A stretch of DNA of 64,000 bases from Pratylenchus scribneri (Eukaryota > Nematoda > Chromadorea > Rhabditida > Pratylenchidae), in the NCBI GenBank assembly GCA_030063045.1, contig JAQSEB010000042.1, positions 2,666,001-2,730,000 on the forward strand, in the 5' to 3' direction. The notes below the pieces were generated by a model that was not told where the DNA came from, did no database searches, and saw only the letters and a list, made by a program, of their open reading frames with translations. Of this stretch, positions 1 to 14,139 are shown one piece after another. Position numbers and translations under genes: made by a program. The first letter of the stretch is position 1; each line of letters begins with the position of its first letter.

Positions 1-417
1 CCCACCCGCCACTTCTAGTTCGATTTAGCTCGGCGAGCTCTTTCGAATGAGCTATCACTCGTCTAGGGATCGGTTCAGAAACAAAAAAGTGTATATTACC
101 TAAACGCTCAAATTTTAAAACCATTTGCATGAAAATCGATATATTGGTATAGATCAATGAGCATGATCATTATAAAGTAATAAAGCAAAATACCATTTTA
201 TTAAATAGGAGTGAAGTGCGAACACATTAATTAATTAATACCAAACTCTTGAAAATAAAAATAGACCAATTCATCAAAAACAATTTATTCAAACAAACAA
301 AAAAAAAACAAGGAAAAATATAATAGTACAATGGGAAAATACAAATAATACAATATGCAATGGGGAAATAGGAAGTGGGAGAGAAGAAAATCACATTAAT
401 TGCTGCATTATGTTCGT

Positions 418-2036
418 TCAAACCCATTTATTCTGCTGAGTCGTCGGCGTTTGAATTGAGTTCGTGGAGCCATCGTTTTGTCCCGAGTTCTTCTCTTCAT
501 CGTTTTCCCAGTCCATTTGGCCATTACGTTCGATTTGACGCTCATCCAAGATCTAAAAAAGAAAGAAATAAATATTGGCCCGTTTCCCCCAAAAAACCAA
601 CCACCTTTTCTAATATTTTGGTCATTTCCGCATAATTGGGTTCGTCAGCAAATTGGAGGCCATCAATTAATTGCAGCAAATCCGCGTATTCGTCCGGGCA
701 TCCAGTCAAGAAGTTCTGCACATCATTTCGGGCCGCCTGCTTCCGCTGGTATATCTCGTCCCGATCTGAAAATTGGAATGAAGTTAATCAAAAAAAATCA
801 AAATATGAAACTCACCACGTAGTGTGGCCCATGGAAGTGCACCTTTGGTCATTTCGATAAGCCTGAAAAAAGACAAAATTGATTTGAAATAAATTGTTTA
901 AGAAAAACTCACATGTAAAACCAGCTTTCCATGTCATCCTTTCTTGAGAGGTCCTGGTGTCGGTGTGCCTGCATTGATCCATAGCGATTTGTGCCGCGCC
1001 ATCCAACTTCGCCACGAGACGGGATCACCTTGTTGTGCTAAAATTTGAAAGGGATTTTATATCAAAATTAAGCAAATTCCCAGTTTCCCCCGACTTACCA
1101 CATCCTTGTAGCGCCTGCATAGCCCAAAATCGATCATGTAGACACTTCGCACATCATCAGCATTGGATCGACCAGTGACAAAGTTGCCCGGTTTGACGTC
1201 ACGCGAAATGTAGCCGCAGGTTTCGTGCAGTTCCTTGAGCGCCTGAAAATAGTTTGGGATTGTTAATGATTTTGCAAATAAAACACCAATTAAACTTACG
1301 TCGAGTGCCATGATTGCCGTCCGGACTGCTGTGCCAAGCGTGAATTTCTCATCGCGCCGTTCCTTCCTCAGCTGGTAGAGATCGCGGCCCTTGAATTCCA
1401 TGGAGATGAAAGAGTCTTTGCCAATAGTGCCCTGCAAAATAAAAGTTTGTCAGATTGTAACTCCAGAGATGGTACCCATTGACTTACATGATCAAAAATC
1501 GCAGGGATTCGTCGACATTGTCCATTGAGCGCGGCCTGCAGCACATTTGCTTCCACTCCAGTTGTTGTTGTTGTTCTCGGCTCGATTTTGACTGCTGTCT
1601 TCTTCACATCCTTGGCGTCTGCTTTGCTGGTTGCTGTTGCCTCGAACACTCGCCCGTATCCTCCATCGCCGATAATTTCCTCCAGCTTGTACTTGAAAGC
1701 AGTCGATTCGAATTTATATCCAACGCGCACTTCCCTCACTGCTTCCGGCGGACGTTCTTGTGTCGGTTGCGGCAACGGTTCTTCTTTCTGAAAATGGAAA
1801 GGGAAATAGAGATGATAATAAACAGTCTAAAGCTAATTTACCTTTGCTTGTTTTGTTGGTGCCGACGTTTCCATCATTCCTTGTGTTGTGCCCAAGCTGC
1901 AATTTGAAGAAGTACGGGTAGTTGTCCGCGTTGAGGTGATGAAGCTGGAATCGGTTGTTGATTGAGTTGCCGTGGTCGTGGTTTTGTGTTTTGTCGTTTG
2001 TTCTTGTGTGATGAATTGGTATTGGAAACAATTCAT
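418..2036 (-). CDS. CK1/TTBK-family protein kinase
   Basis: Eight exons can be joined in frame: about 2036-1842, 1787-1488, 1431-1300, 1242-1099, 1037-913, 862-816, 765-605 and 552-418 (TGA). The product has a Ser/Thr-rich N-terminus, a glycine loop (IGDGGYGRV), the ATP lysine in TAVKIEP, a catalytic loop SRDVKPGNF (Ser instead of the usual His of HRD), IDFGLCRRY as the DFG motif and the CK1-type signature RGTNRYGSMQAHR. This pattern belongs to casein kinase 1 and tau-tubulin-kinase-like enzymes, a family greatly expanded in nematodes and often sperm-expressed. The domain is complete, with a short acidic and Thr/Gln-rich tail. An in-frame ATG at 2105 could add 23 residues. Substrate unknown. 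Family is certain; the exact subfamily is not. Confidence 0.88.
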
Positions 2037-2283
2037 ATTTTTATAGTCGGAACTCGGAATCAACGGCACTAAATACAGTTTAAAATGGTTACAGTATATA
2101 TTCAATTTACATCATATTTGATCCGTATCCAGATTCCAGATCAAGGAACAGGTGGTAGCGCAACTGTGATTAAACCAAAAAACCAAAGCTGTTTTCTTCG
2201 GGATTTAACATGTTGGAAAATCCTTAAAACCGGTTTCAAAATATCATAATTCATAAATGAACCTTAAACTAGCAAAAAACAAA

Positions 2284-2556
2284 ACATAGGGATGGCAGCA
2301 TGGCAGATGGGTTTTCATTGGGGGATTTTGGTTTAAAAAAGCGGACATTTGGGGGGGGGGGGGGAATGTCAGCCAAAATGGCCGCGCAGCGAAAAATGCG
2401 TCCAAAAAATGGTCGCGCAGCGAATATTATGCCAAAAATGGTCGCGTAGCAAAAAATTGTAACCAAAAATGACCCGCTAGGGGAAAATTTTAACAAAAAA
2501 TCGAAAAGGGCCATTTGGGGGGTAAAATCCCAAAAAGGGGCAAATGCCCCCGATTA
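2284..2556 (-). mobile_element. truncated copy of the 23.9-kb hAT-type MITE
   Basis: This stretch matches, in reverse orientation, the element at 23863-24265. It shares the terminal GGCAGATGG, repeated blocks reading gccaaaaatggtcgcgcagc, the phrase gaaaattttaacaaaaaatc and the closing ggggcaaatgccccc. The terminal inverted repeat is recognisable only at its left end; the right end stops at ggggcaaatgccccc, so it is truncated there. It contains a run of 14 G (2351-2364). No target-site duplication was found. It lies between the kinase gene and the SLBP gene. Confidence 0.7.
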
Positions 2557-2723
2557 AAATGTTTTAAAAGGCCTTTTGCTTGCTAAAAGCTAAAACTAAA
2601 AGGTAAAAGCAAAAAAAAAACGCGGTTTTTACTTATTTAAATATTTTCTAAATAAAGGCGTCACTTTGCTTTTTTAGCTAGGCCAATTTTCCATTTTGAA
2701 ATTTTGTTTTAAGGTTAGCTATA

Positions 2724-4221
2724 ATGCAAAATATTCTGCGCAGCAAATTGACGGAATTGAAAAAGGAGCGCATCTCACCCAAAAAACGTCAAGCTGGAAA
2801 TAGTGGCTGTGAACTTTATCGCCCACCAAATAAGCGTCGCGTGGAGTCAGATTTGGAGAATAGTGGATCAAATAATCAGTCCGAAGAATGCAAATTATCA
2901 CCATGTGAAGAAAATTGTTCGGAAGAAGGCAACAAAAATGAGGACACCAATGTGAAGAAGCCGTTAAAGGTTATCATATCATCACAAGTTTATTATTATA
3001 AATCATAAACAAATTTAGTTGGAACTCCCATTATTGGACTTTGGATTTTCGGAAGATTTTGCAAATAGATCTTGGGTGGAAATTATCGAGGAAGAAGAGA
3101 AACGAAAGGAGGAATTGTTGAAGAGCATTGCTTTGAACGAAGTTCCACCAGATCATGAGGAGAAGGTGGAAATTGTCAGCTCACAGCCAAATGAAGCATT
3201 GGAATCACCACAAGAAGATCAAAACAGCAGCGTGAATTCAACTCCAAATACAACCGACAGCAATATTCTTCCAAATCCAAAAGAAGAGTGGGCTGATCCG
3301 AGAATGGTAAAATTTAAATTCAAATTCCTGAATCAATTAATGCATTTAAGGGATGGTGCAGCGATGTGAAAACCATTTCAGTAAGTACATTTTACTGAAT
3401 CTCCAATTATATTTTCGTTATCATTTCTTTATTATAGCGTCGTGACAAAGAACTGCTTAAAATGAAGGAGAGGCCAACTTATAAACGTTACTTGGCTACT
3501 GTGCCCAAAATGACTCGTCAGAAAGGAATTCATCCGAAAACGCCGAACAAATATCTCAATTTCAGTCGACGTTCTTGGGATACGCAGGTTTTTAAAATAA
3601 CTGAAAAATTAAAATAGAATATTTAGGTTAAAAAATGGAAATTGGCAATTTATGCATGGGCCGGGGAATCGCCAACTCCAAGTGTTTGTGCTTCTTATTG
3701 TTCATCGGAATGCAGTGATGAGGAAGAACGTAACATTTCTTCGGCTTTGTCCATGGGACCATCCACACTCAAGAGAATCAAAAAGGAGGTGGAGGAGAAA
3801 CCGCAAGAAAATGGTGGCGGCGGTGGAGGACCAAAAGTTAAACTTTTTGCGAATGTCACAATTCCATCTCATCCGGATGCAATGGCCTCACTTTTGGGTT
3901 TGAATTATTTATTCATTGATGGTTTATTATTAAGTTATAGGACATTTCGATTTGGACACACTTCGTGAAGCACCAACATTGACGGGACCATTGGACGATG
4001 AATCAACAATGAAAGGAGGGGGAGGACCGACCACTCGCTCAAAAAGTTATGCTGCTGCGGTTGCTGGGAAAGAAAAAGTGGTGGCGGCAAAAGGACCAAC
4101 TGACTTCAGCCATTTGCTTATTCCGGCCAAATCTGCTGATGAGCCTGCATTCGAGGAAGTGAAGAAGACTGGAGCTGCCAAAAGGAAGGGACCGGCTAAA
4201 CGAAAAGCGGCATGGAAATAA
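2724..4221 (+). CDS. SLBP: histone RNA stem-loop binding protein (SLBP)
   Basis: SLBP binds the 3' stem-loop of replication-dependent histone mRNAs and controls their processing and translation. Six exons join in frame: 2724-2969, 3019-3306, 3351-3380, 3438-3587, 3627-3897 and 3941-4221, giving about 421 residues. The RNA-binding domain spans exons 3-5: RRDKELLKMKERP, then YLATVPK, then GIHPKTPNKYLNFSRRSWD and WKLAIYAW. TPNK and SRRSWD are hallmark SLBP residues. The N-terminal half is acidic and Ser-rich. The C-terminal half is low complexity with a poly-Gly run and a Lys/Ala-rich end. The third exon is only 30 nt and supplies WCSDVKTIS. EMC1 starts 296 bp downstream on the same strand. Confidence 0.92.
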
Positions 4222-4517
4222 ATGAAGAATAATGGATTGGACAATATATAATTTGAATATGTCAAAAACCACATATTTTTGTCATAATTACTGATTAACT
4301 ATTCCCCTTTTATTTAATTTTGATTGATTGCATTTTAAAATTGGAAAATAAATTGGAAATATGGCGAAAATATTTAATATTGTATGAAAAAACTTTGATT
4401 ATTTTTTATTTTATTTTTTTTTCGGCCTTTGGCATTTTTCTATTTTAATATTATTCTGAAATTGAAAAAATAATTAAATGAATTATTTTTTTATTAAAAT
4501 TAAAGATTAATCCGAAA

Positions 4518-7439
4518 ATGTTAATTTGTCGAGCGGTTATTTTCATTCTTTTAATTAATTTTTGCTGTGCACTTTTCCAAGATCAAATTGGAAAATTCGA
4601 TTGGTTTGTTTTATTTTTTATTTATTAAAATTTGAATTGCATTTAGGAGGAAGCGGTTTTTGGGATGTCCGCATCAAACTTGGTTTGGCAATATCGATTC
4701 GGAGAAATTCCTGCTTACAATTTCAAAAGAAAATGTTATTGGCAGAATTGATATTGGAAATGGCGAAATTGGTTTTATTTTAAATTAAATAAAATATTCC
4801 ACAATGAAATTAAGTTTGGCGACAAATAAATGATGGATCATCGGCTGATGAAGAGCAAATTGAATTATTAAAAGTTGAACCATCTTCAATTTTGATTAAA
4901 TTTGGCCAGAAATTGCGCTCATTCGATCCGCACACCGGCGCATTCCAATGGCAGAAAAAATTGAATATGGAAAAGAAGGAAATTGTGGAAAATGGAATTT
5001 TAAAATCCAAATTTGATGCGGAAAATAATGTGGAAATTTACGACGATAAAACGGAAGAAATAATCAAATTCAATATAAAAGACGAAAGCAAAATTAATGA
5101 ACTCAAAGTTTTACATTCTGTTGAAGATGAGGAGAATAAACATTATAAGGTTAATTTTAAATATTTGATTTATTTTTATTAATTTTTTCAGATTTTTGTT
5201 CATTGGAAAGATTGCCGAATGGAAATTTATGAATTCTCCCAACACAAAAATAAATTGAAACTTTTATGGAGTCGACCGGAATCATTGGCCTCAATTTCTG
5301 ATGTTCTTTTGGTCGATTTGACTTTATCCGAATCGCAGGCCCAAATTGAGTCCGAATTTAATTTGAATGGTTAAATTAAACAATTTTAAATATTAAATAA
5401 TCAATTTTAATATTTTTAGAACCAATTTTGCGTTCTTTTGGTCTTCGAATTTGGAGCCAATTGGAACAATTGCATCGATTCCTCCTAAAGACAATAAAGA
5501 GAGCAATGCGTGCGATGGATGTAATTCTGTTCATTTTACAAGGCAAAGTGGATTATTCTGCCCTTTTCCAAAAGCAATTATTCGCTTTTATTGATGGAAC
5601 AAAGGATGAACCGCTGGAAAGGGATTATTTTAATATGCGAAAAATAATTGTTGTTAGCACACTTTCAGGTTAAAATTGATTAATTAATTAATTATTTTAA
5701 ATTAATTTAGGCACTTTGCATGGATTGAGCAGCGATGATGGAAAACTTCTTTGGACATTTCAATTGGGCGATAAATTTATGCCGTATAAGAATAAAAAAG
5801 TGCCACTTTATTTGCTCCGGGGCACCGCATTCTATCAATGGGGAAGTCAAGCAGCCACCGTATTCAATGTAAAGGTTAATTTTAAAAAATAATTTTGATT
5901 ATTTTGCGATCAATTTTTGCAGAATTCCGTTGATTCAATCATTTTAACATTTAATCCAATTTCGGGTGAATTTATTGACAAAATTGAGGTTTTTAATTTA
6001 AATTTGAATTAAAATTAATTTAAATAAATTTTAAAGATTTCTGGTGGATTATCCCGTGTTGAATTTTGTCCATTTGTGAATTCTGAACAACTTCATTCCC
6101 TCATAATTCGACGAAATAATCGACCAAATAATGTTGAATTATGGCCTCAAAATGTGGGAAAAGAATTTCAAAAGCCAATTTATTTGATGGATGTTGGACA
6201 AAATTCAGGGAATTTGGTGAATTTATTCAAATTAAAATGCATTATTAAATATGAATATTTTAGAGAGGATTTGAAATATTGAAGGGCAATGAATTGAATG
6301 AAAAATGGCACACTAAATTGCCAAATTTCAATAAAAATGATGAAAAAATTGAATTAATCCAAGGAAAACATTTAAATGGTTTTATTTTTAAATATTTAAT
6401 TTTAAATTCCCTCCAATCTTTTTTAGTAAAAATGCACAGTCCGGGAAGGGTGCTCGGCGACCGTTCCGTTCTCTACAAATATTCGAATCCAAATTTGGTT
6501 GCAATTTTATCATCAAACAAAAATGAAATGTTACTTCGACTGAATTTGGTCGATTCGGTCAGCGGCGAATTAATTTACACTGGGAAATATTCTCGGGCTT
6601 TGCCACCTTTCCATTTGGTGCATTGCGAAAATTGGATTGTGGTAATTTTTAATGACTAATATTAAATTGAATTAATTAAGGTAACCTATTGGAATGAGAA
6701 AGCGAGGCGGACTGAAATTGGAATCATTGAATTGTTTGAAGGCGAAAAACAAACAAATTCAACTGCTTTTGATTCATTTTCGGCCATCAAAGAACCGGTC
6801 AAAATAATTTCCCAGTCCTACATATTCCCTCAGGGCATTTCGTCAATGGCTGTTTCGGATACAGGTTTATTTGGGATGATTTTATTTATATTTGTTAATT
6901 CCTTTTTAATATAGAACAAGGTCTAACATCGCGGAGTATTCTAATTGGCACTCCTTTTGGTGGAATTTTGGAATTATCTCGTCGTTTGTTGGATGCCCGA
7001 AGGCCATTGGAAATGACCCCAGAATTGAGGGAAGAAATGCTCATTCCCTACATTCCAGAACTGCCAATGGCCACTGAAGACCTAATCAATTACAATCAAA
7101 CTGTTGCCAAAATTCGATGCATTCGAACAACGTAAAATAAATTATTAAATATTTTAAATTAATTCATCAATATTTAAAGGCCTTCCGGACTTGAGTCCAG
7201 CTCACTTGTCTTCGCTTATGGCCTCGATTTGTTTTATACACGAATAATGCCAAGGTAACCAATTTAATCAAATGTCAGATCCAAAAATAATTAAATTTCA
7301 ATTCAGTGGTACTTTCGACATTCTGAAGGACGATTTTGACTATTTTTTCATTTCCGCCGTGATGGTCCTTTTAACTGTGGCCAGCTATATTTGCAAGAGG
7401 ATTTCCCGTTATCAAAGCGTACAAAAAGCATGGGAATGA
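4518..7439 (+). CDS. EMC1: ER membrane protein complex subunit 1 (EMC1)
   Basis: EMC1 is the large lumenal subunit of the ER membrane complex, which inserts tail-anchored and multipass proteins. The start encodes a signal peptide (MLICRAVIFILLINFCCA) followed by DQIGKFDW, the usual EMC1 mature N-terminus. Exon 1 is 4518-4603, exon 2 4647-4771, exon 3 from 4815; about twelve short introns follow. Family features near the end include LIGTPFGGILELSRRLLDARRP, NYNQTVAKIR, PSGLESSSLVFAYGLD and FDILKDDFDY, then one C-terminal membrane segment and a basic tail ending KAWE. The beta-propeller blade sequences (for example GTLHGLSSDDGKLLWTF) lie between. Every expected C-terminal block is present, so the gene looks intact. 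Confidence 0.93.
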
Positions 7440-7483
7440 TGTGAATGAATATGAATTAGATCTCTACTCCATCAAATTGTTGT

Positions 7484-7528
7484 GATTTTCATAGAAAATT
7501 TATTATTACTCGGATTAATTTGAATAAA
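7484..7528 (+). repeat. 45-bp direct repeat, copy 1
   Basis: The stretch from gattttcatagaaaattt to gaataaa is repeated without a mismatch at 8945-8989. This copy lies 45 bp past the EMC1 stop and includes the likely EMC1 poly(A) signal. The two copies bracket a 1.4-kb block holding the small coiled-coil gene. Confidence 0.85.
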
Positions 7529-7854
7529 ATATTTGGAAAATTTTAACGAGACATTTTAAAAGAAGATCAGTGTCAAATCAACGAAAAGAAAAACCAGCCC
7601 AAATGTCAACTTGTCATTAGTGCAACAAGATTAAACCATCTCTCGCAATTATTTAAGCCATTTTCTCCAATCCCTTTTGGCCTTCCCTTCACTCTTAATC
7701 TTAAATCCACGATTGGAATCAAAATTTTCCAGAAAATTTATTTATCACCGAAAAATGAATGATTTGAATTTAAAGAAAATTTATTAATAAAATTATTTGT
7801 TCATTTTTCTTCCATCCTTCTTTATTTAATTCTTCCTCTTTGTTTCCATCATCC

Positions 7855-8145
7855 TCAATTTCCATTCCCACCTTGGCCATTATGACGATCGCGTTGTCGC
7901 TGGCGATAACTAGCATTATAATGACGCCAATCTGCACGTTGCTCCATCGTCCATCCCCTTTGTGTTGTACGAATCTGCTCCCGACGAATCCGCTCCTCAA
8001 TTCTTGCTCGATTTTCTTCTCGTTCTCTAAACCACTCTTCCCGCCTTCGAATTTCATCCCTTTCTCTTTGAAGTCTCTCCAGCTCCCGTGTTAATTCTTC
8101 GTCTCTTCGTTGGAGTTCTCGCAATGAATCGTCAGATGAGGACAT
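7855..8145 (-). CDS. small charged coiled-coil protein, paralogue 1
   Basis: Single-exon frame of 96 residues starting MSSSDDSLRELQRR. The body is almost entirely Glu/Arg/Gln/Lys in a heptad-like pattern (for example EELTRELERLQRERDEIRRR), predicting a continuous coiled coil; the tail is Gly/Asn-rich (NGQGGNGN). I chose the ATG at 8145 over an in-frame ATG at 8226 because a paralogue at 19846-20136 starts at the same place, is also exactly 96 residues, and both are preceded by a splice-acceptor-like tttcag and a matching 20-nt leader. No signal peptide or membrane segment is seen. Function unknown; I do not recognise the family. Its A/T-rich surroundings and lack of introns are typical of neither neighbour. 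Confidence 0.6.
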   Translation of the reverse strand: MSSSDDSLRELQRRDEELTRELERLQRERDEIRRREEWFREREENRARIEERIRREQIRTTQRGWTMEQRADWRHYNASYRQRQRDRHNGQGGNGN

Positions 8146-9010
8146 TTTGTTGAAGGTTTGGAAATCTGAAAGGGAATTGGGAATGGAAATGTTCGAAAAA
8201 TTTGTTGGAAAAGAAAGAATTGGCAAAAATGTGTGACTGTGGGATTAAATAATATTGTATTGAGAATGAGGGAGAAAATTGGCCTATTTAAATGTGGTTG
8301 GAGGAAATTGGGTAAAAGGTATGGATGGCAAAGGATAAAACTAATCTTTTTTATCATTTGATTGACAATTTGGTCGGGACTCGGGATTGAAATGAAAAAA
8401 GTGCTTATTTAAATAAATTAATTCTATCCGACGAAGTTACGTTTGGGATGGAAATAAAATGATATAGGTAGGGTTTTAGATAGGCTTTTAAACTCGATTC
8501 ACCCATTCCAATCAAATTACTAGGAATTAAAATGAATGAAATGATGTTCCAAACGGATTGGTGGAAGAGATCGAAATTGAATGAATGGCCAATAATGTCC
8601 AAAATTGAAGGCAAATGATGAAGCAAAAAAAAATTTATTAAGATTTTATTTTGTGATGATTTTTATATGGATCGACAAAATTACTTTTATGTTATAGCCA
8701 ATTTTATAAATTCCGAAACGGTGCCTTCTCTGTCTGTAAATTTCCTATTTTCGGATTGTAAAATTGTCGAAAATTTTATTCATTTTACTAAATCCTAACT
8801 GTGATTTTTCTGTACTTATGTATTGTTGCTATTGTGTCATATTGATTAAAATTGTTCAAAATTCGAGTGAGTACCAATAATCTAGCTGCATCATCATCAT
8901 CAACTATCAATATCAATGCATAATGTTTTGTTAATTCAAATTCTGATTTTCATAGAAAATTTATTATTACTCGGATTAATTTGAATAAATATTTTAAAAA
9001 ATAATTTTGT
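8146..9010. other. A/T-rich intergenic stretch
   Basis: No coding frame here could be supported. The region holds copy 2 of the 45-bp direct repeat (8945-8989). The tttcag acceptor and leader of the coiled-coil gene lie at its left edge (about 8146-8175). Confidence 0.5.
8945..8989 (+). repeat. 45-bp direct repeat, copy 2
   Basis: Identical over 45 bases to 7484-7528 and in the same orientation. This copy lies just beyond the stop codon of the aldehyde dehydrogenase gene, which runs on the other strand, so it sits antisense to that gene's 3' flank. Confidence 0.85.
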
Positions 9011-11149
<2,139 letters not shown>

Positions 11150-11377
11150 TCTGCTTATTTCTGAAATTTTTAGAAAACCTATTAGTCAAGCATAAAAAAA
11201 TTACAAAAAGCTTTAACAACTGATCAGTGATCAATGATCATTACATAAAAAAACTTCTCCAGATTTTTTAAAGAAAAAAAAATTATTTAGGAAAATTAAA
11301 ACAATAAAAATCAATAAATTTTATAGAAATGATCTGATTCTGATCATCTGATGTGATCAATAATCATTATACGATCG
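11150..11377. promoter_or_regulatory. shared divergent promoter region with TGATCA repeats
   Basis: This 228-bp gap separates the divergent starts of the aldehyde dehydrogenase and PGAP1 genes. It is A/T-rich and contains several palindromic TGATCA or near-TGATCA words (around 11221-11242 and 11330-11365), more than expected in so short a stretch. A regulatory role is inference. Confidence 0.4.
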
Positions 11378-14116
11378 ATGCGGTATTTAATATTAGTAAT
11401 ATGTTGCTGTCTAATTTTGATCTTCGCTTTATTATTGCATCAAAATTTTATTAAAGAAGATGATCATGATCAAATAAACAATCGATGTATTATGACATAT
11501 ATGTGGCGACGAATGTTCTTTTTGGTATAATATTCAATGTAAAATAATTTAAAAATCTCTTTTTTAGGATATTGGACTTGAACACCCACGATATTCTTTG
11601 TTTCTATATGGCGAAGGTTTCTATGCACAAAAATTTGGGTAAATTAAACCAATAATTAATCAAAAAAATTAATTAAGGTCAACTGGCATTCTAAATGGAA
11701 TTCCAATTCTTTTTGTGCCTGGTAATGGCGGTTCAGGGCGTCAAGTTCGATCAATTGGATCATTACTACAGAATAAAACGGAGAAAATGGGAACTTCATT
11801 CCATTTTGACACATTTTCATTGGATTTTAATGAGGTTGGTTTAATATTAAATGTGAAAAATAATCAATTAATTAAAGGAATTAACTGCACTTGATTTTGA
11901 ATATATCCATTCTCAATCTGAATTTCTTTTAATTGCAATTGATTGGATTTGGTCTTTATATGAGGAGAGGCCACCGGCTGGAATTGTTTTAATTGGACAT
12001 TCAATGGGAGGAATAATTATTCAAGCGGCCGTAATGAATGAAAAATTTAAAAAAGAAAAAGTTTCGTTTATTTTGACATTTGCCACTCCATATTCTGAAG
12101 CACGTAAGAATTATTGGAATAATAAAATTTAATTAATTTATTTTAGCAATTTATTTTGACAAAAATTTCTACAATTTTTGGGAAAAAATGCACAAAATTA
12201 ATCCAATCAAAAAAATAATTTCAATCAGCGGTGGATTGAAGGATGAATTTATTGAGGAAATTTGGACAAATTCAACCGCTGTGGCCGTTCATTCGCCCGC
12301 TTCATCCATTGATCGGGTTTGGTTGGATATGGACCATCAATGCATTCTTTGGTGTAATCAACTTGTCAGGTAAATAATATAAAATTAATATCAAAAATAA
12401 ATTTAAATATTCGACACAGGCAAACTTCACGTTTATTATTTGATTTTGCATTGGATCCAAAAGCATTTTTGGGAAATTTTCAAAATTTTGCCTATCGTCA
12501 TTATGAATCAATTGGATTCCAACTAAAACCATTAAATGAAAATAATTCAATAAAAATCGATGAAAAAAGCCAATTTATTTTATTAATATCGGCAATTGGA
12601 AATGAACCAATCGATGAATTAATCAATTTTAATAAATGCGGCAAAATTCATGAAATTACCAGATATTTGGATGCAAATAATTTATTCACTTTTGTGAATT
12701 TAACATATTCAACGCTGGAAGAATGTGAAGCAAAAATTGGAAAAAATGTTAAATTTTGGGTAAATTTTAAAGATTAAAAATATAAAATAATATTGTAATT
12801 TTTAAGATGATGAAAGAAGAAGAAATATTCAAGCCAAAATTGGAACTAAATTTACAACATAAATTTACAACACAATTTTCAATGGGTGATTCGCCTTTGG
12901 GAATAATTCCTTTGAATTTTATTGGAAACAATTTTTTGATTTATCAAATCAAAATTAATCGAATTTGCAAAAATGGTGAGGTGGAAATATTAAAAATAAA
13001 TATTTTTACATTTTAGAATTACCTCATCGAATGTTTTTTATGGAAAATGGCCGAATTCGTCGGGCGAATGAAATAAACCAAAATGGACAATTTAGTAGTA
13101 CATTGCTAATTTATTCAAACAATGCAATTGAAAATGAATATAAATTAATTATAATTGATCCAAACAAATGCAATAAATATTCAATGCAATTTTCAATTCA
13201 TTTTCGACTTACAATTATAAAGGTAAAATTAAAATTAATTTTAAAGCAATATTTCATTTAAGGCTTTTCGCTATAATAGACATATTTTGCCCTTCTCAAT
13301 TGCTTTAATATTCATTTATTATTCAATGCCTATAAAAACAATTTTGCTCAACACTTTTTCCATCGTTTTGATTGCTTTATTCTTTCAAAATACCAGGTTT
13401 TATTCCACAAATTACATTTAAATTAATTCATTTCTATTTAAAGTGAACCATTACGGATTGCATTTATTCTATTATTTGATGCCATTTTCTTCATTTTGGC
13501 CTATTTAATTTGCATTTTAATGATTAGGCCAATTTTAAATAAATATTCAAATGGAATTGGTCCAACAGTTTCGCCGAAATTTCTAATTTGGAATTTTCTC
13601 ATTTTCTTTATTGCATTTTTTACTGGAAATTCGTCCATTCCAGCCATATTTCTGGCATTCAAAAATATAAAAGTTTAATTTATTATATCAAAAATTAAAT
13701 ATTTAATAAATTTTCAGTTTTTCAACAATTTATTTGACGAAAATGACCTCAAATTTATGTCAATGGTTGGCCTTCAATTTTGCTCATTAATTATTCAAAT
13801 TCCATCAATTTGGGCACATATTTGGAATTTGATGAAATATGGCGGCGAATGGAACACAAAATCCGACCCATTTTTTGAATCCAATTTGACAATGATGATT
13901 TTTATATTATTTTTGGATTTTATTTTTCTCATCAAAATTTCCCATCCAAAATTCTATTCCAAAATTTATTATTTATCAAATCTCATTTTATTTATTTTTG
14001 TAATTTTCATTTTTAATCGGAATTCTGCCTGCATTTTCATTATGGATGATTTATCTTTACTTATTAATTTGTTTTTAATTCATAAAATTTTTTATCAAAT
14101 GAAATATAAAATTTAA
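11378..14116 (+). CDS. PGAP1: GPI inositol-deacylase (PGAP1/Bst1)
   Basis: PGAP1 removes the acyl chain from GPI inositol in the ER, which licenses GPI-anchored proteins for export. The protein starts with an N-terminal signal-anchor (RYLILVICCCLILIFALLL), then CIMTYMW, the PGAP1 segment before the lipase fold. It continues GIPILFVPGNGGSGRQVRS, the serine-lipase elbow LIGHSMGG (nucleophile Ser) and FATPYSEAP. After the lipase come a divergent lumenal beta region and a C-terminal block of several hydrophobic membrane helices (about 13270-14100) as in the family. The gene has about ten introns, each near 40-50 nt. Its stop lies only 23 bp from that of PEX13, which converges on it. Confidence 0.9.
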
Positions 14117-14139
14117 ATGTGATAAAAATATTTTTATGA

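Noticed and set aside
7770..8057. 95-codon minus-strand frame overlapping the coiled-coil gene
   Set aside because: It is a shifted shadow of the same purine-rich strand; only the 96-codon frame has a matching paralogue.
7484..8989. Solo LTR or LTR retrotransposon
   Set aside because: The repeats are only 45 bp, lack TG...CA ends, and enclose no gag or pol sequence.
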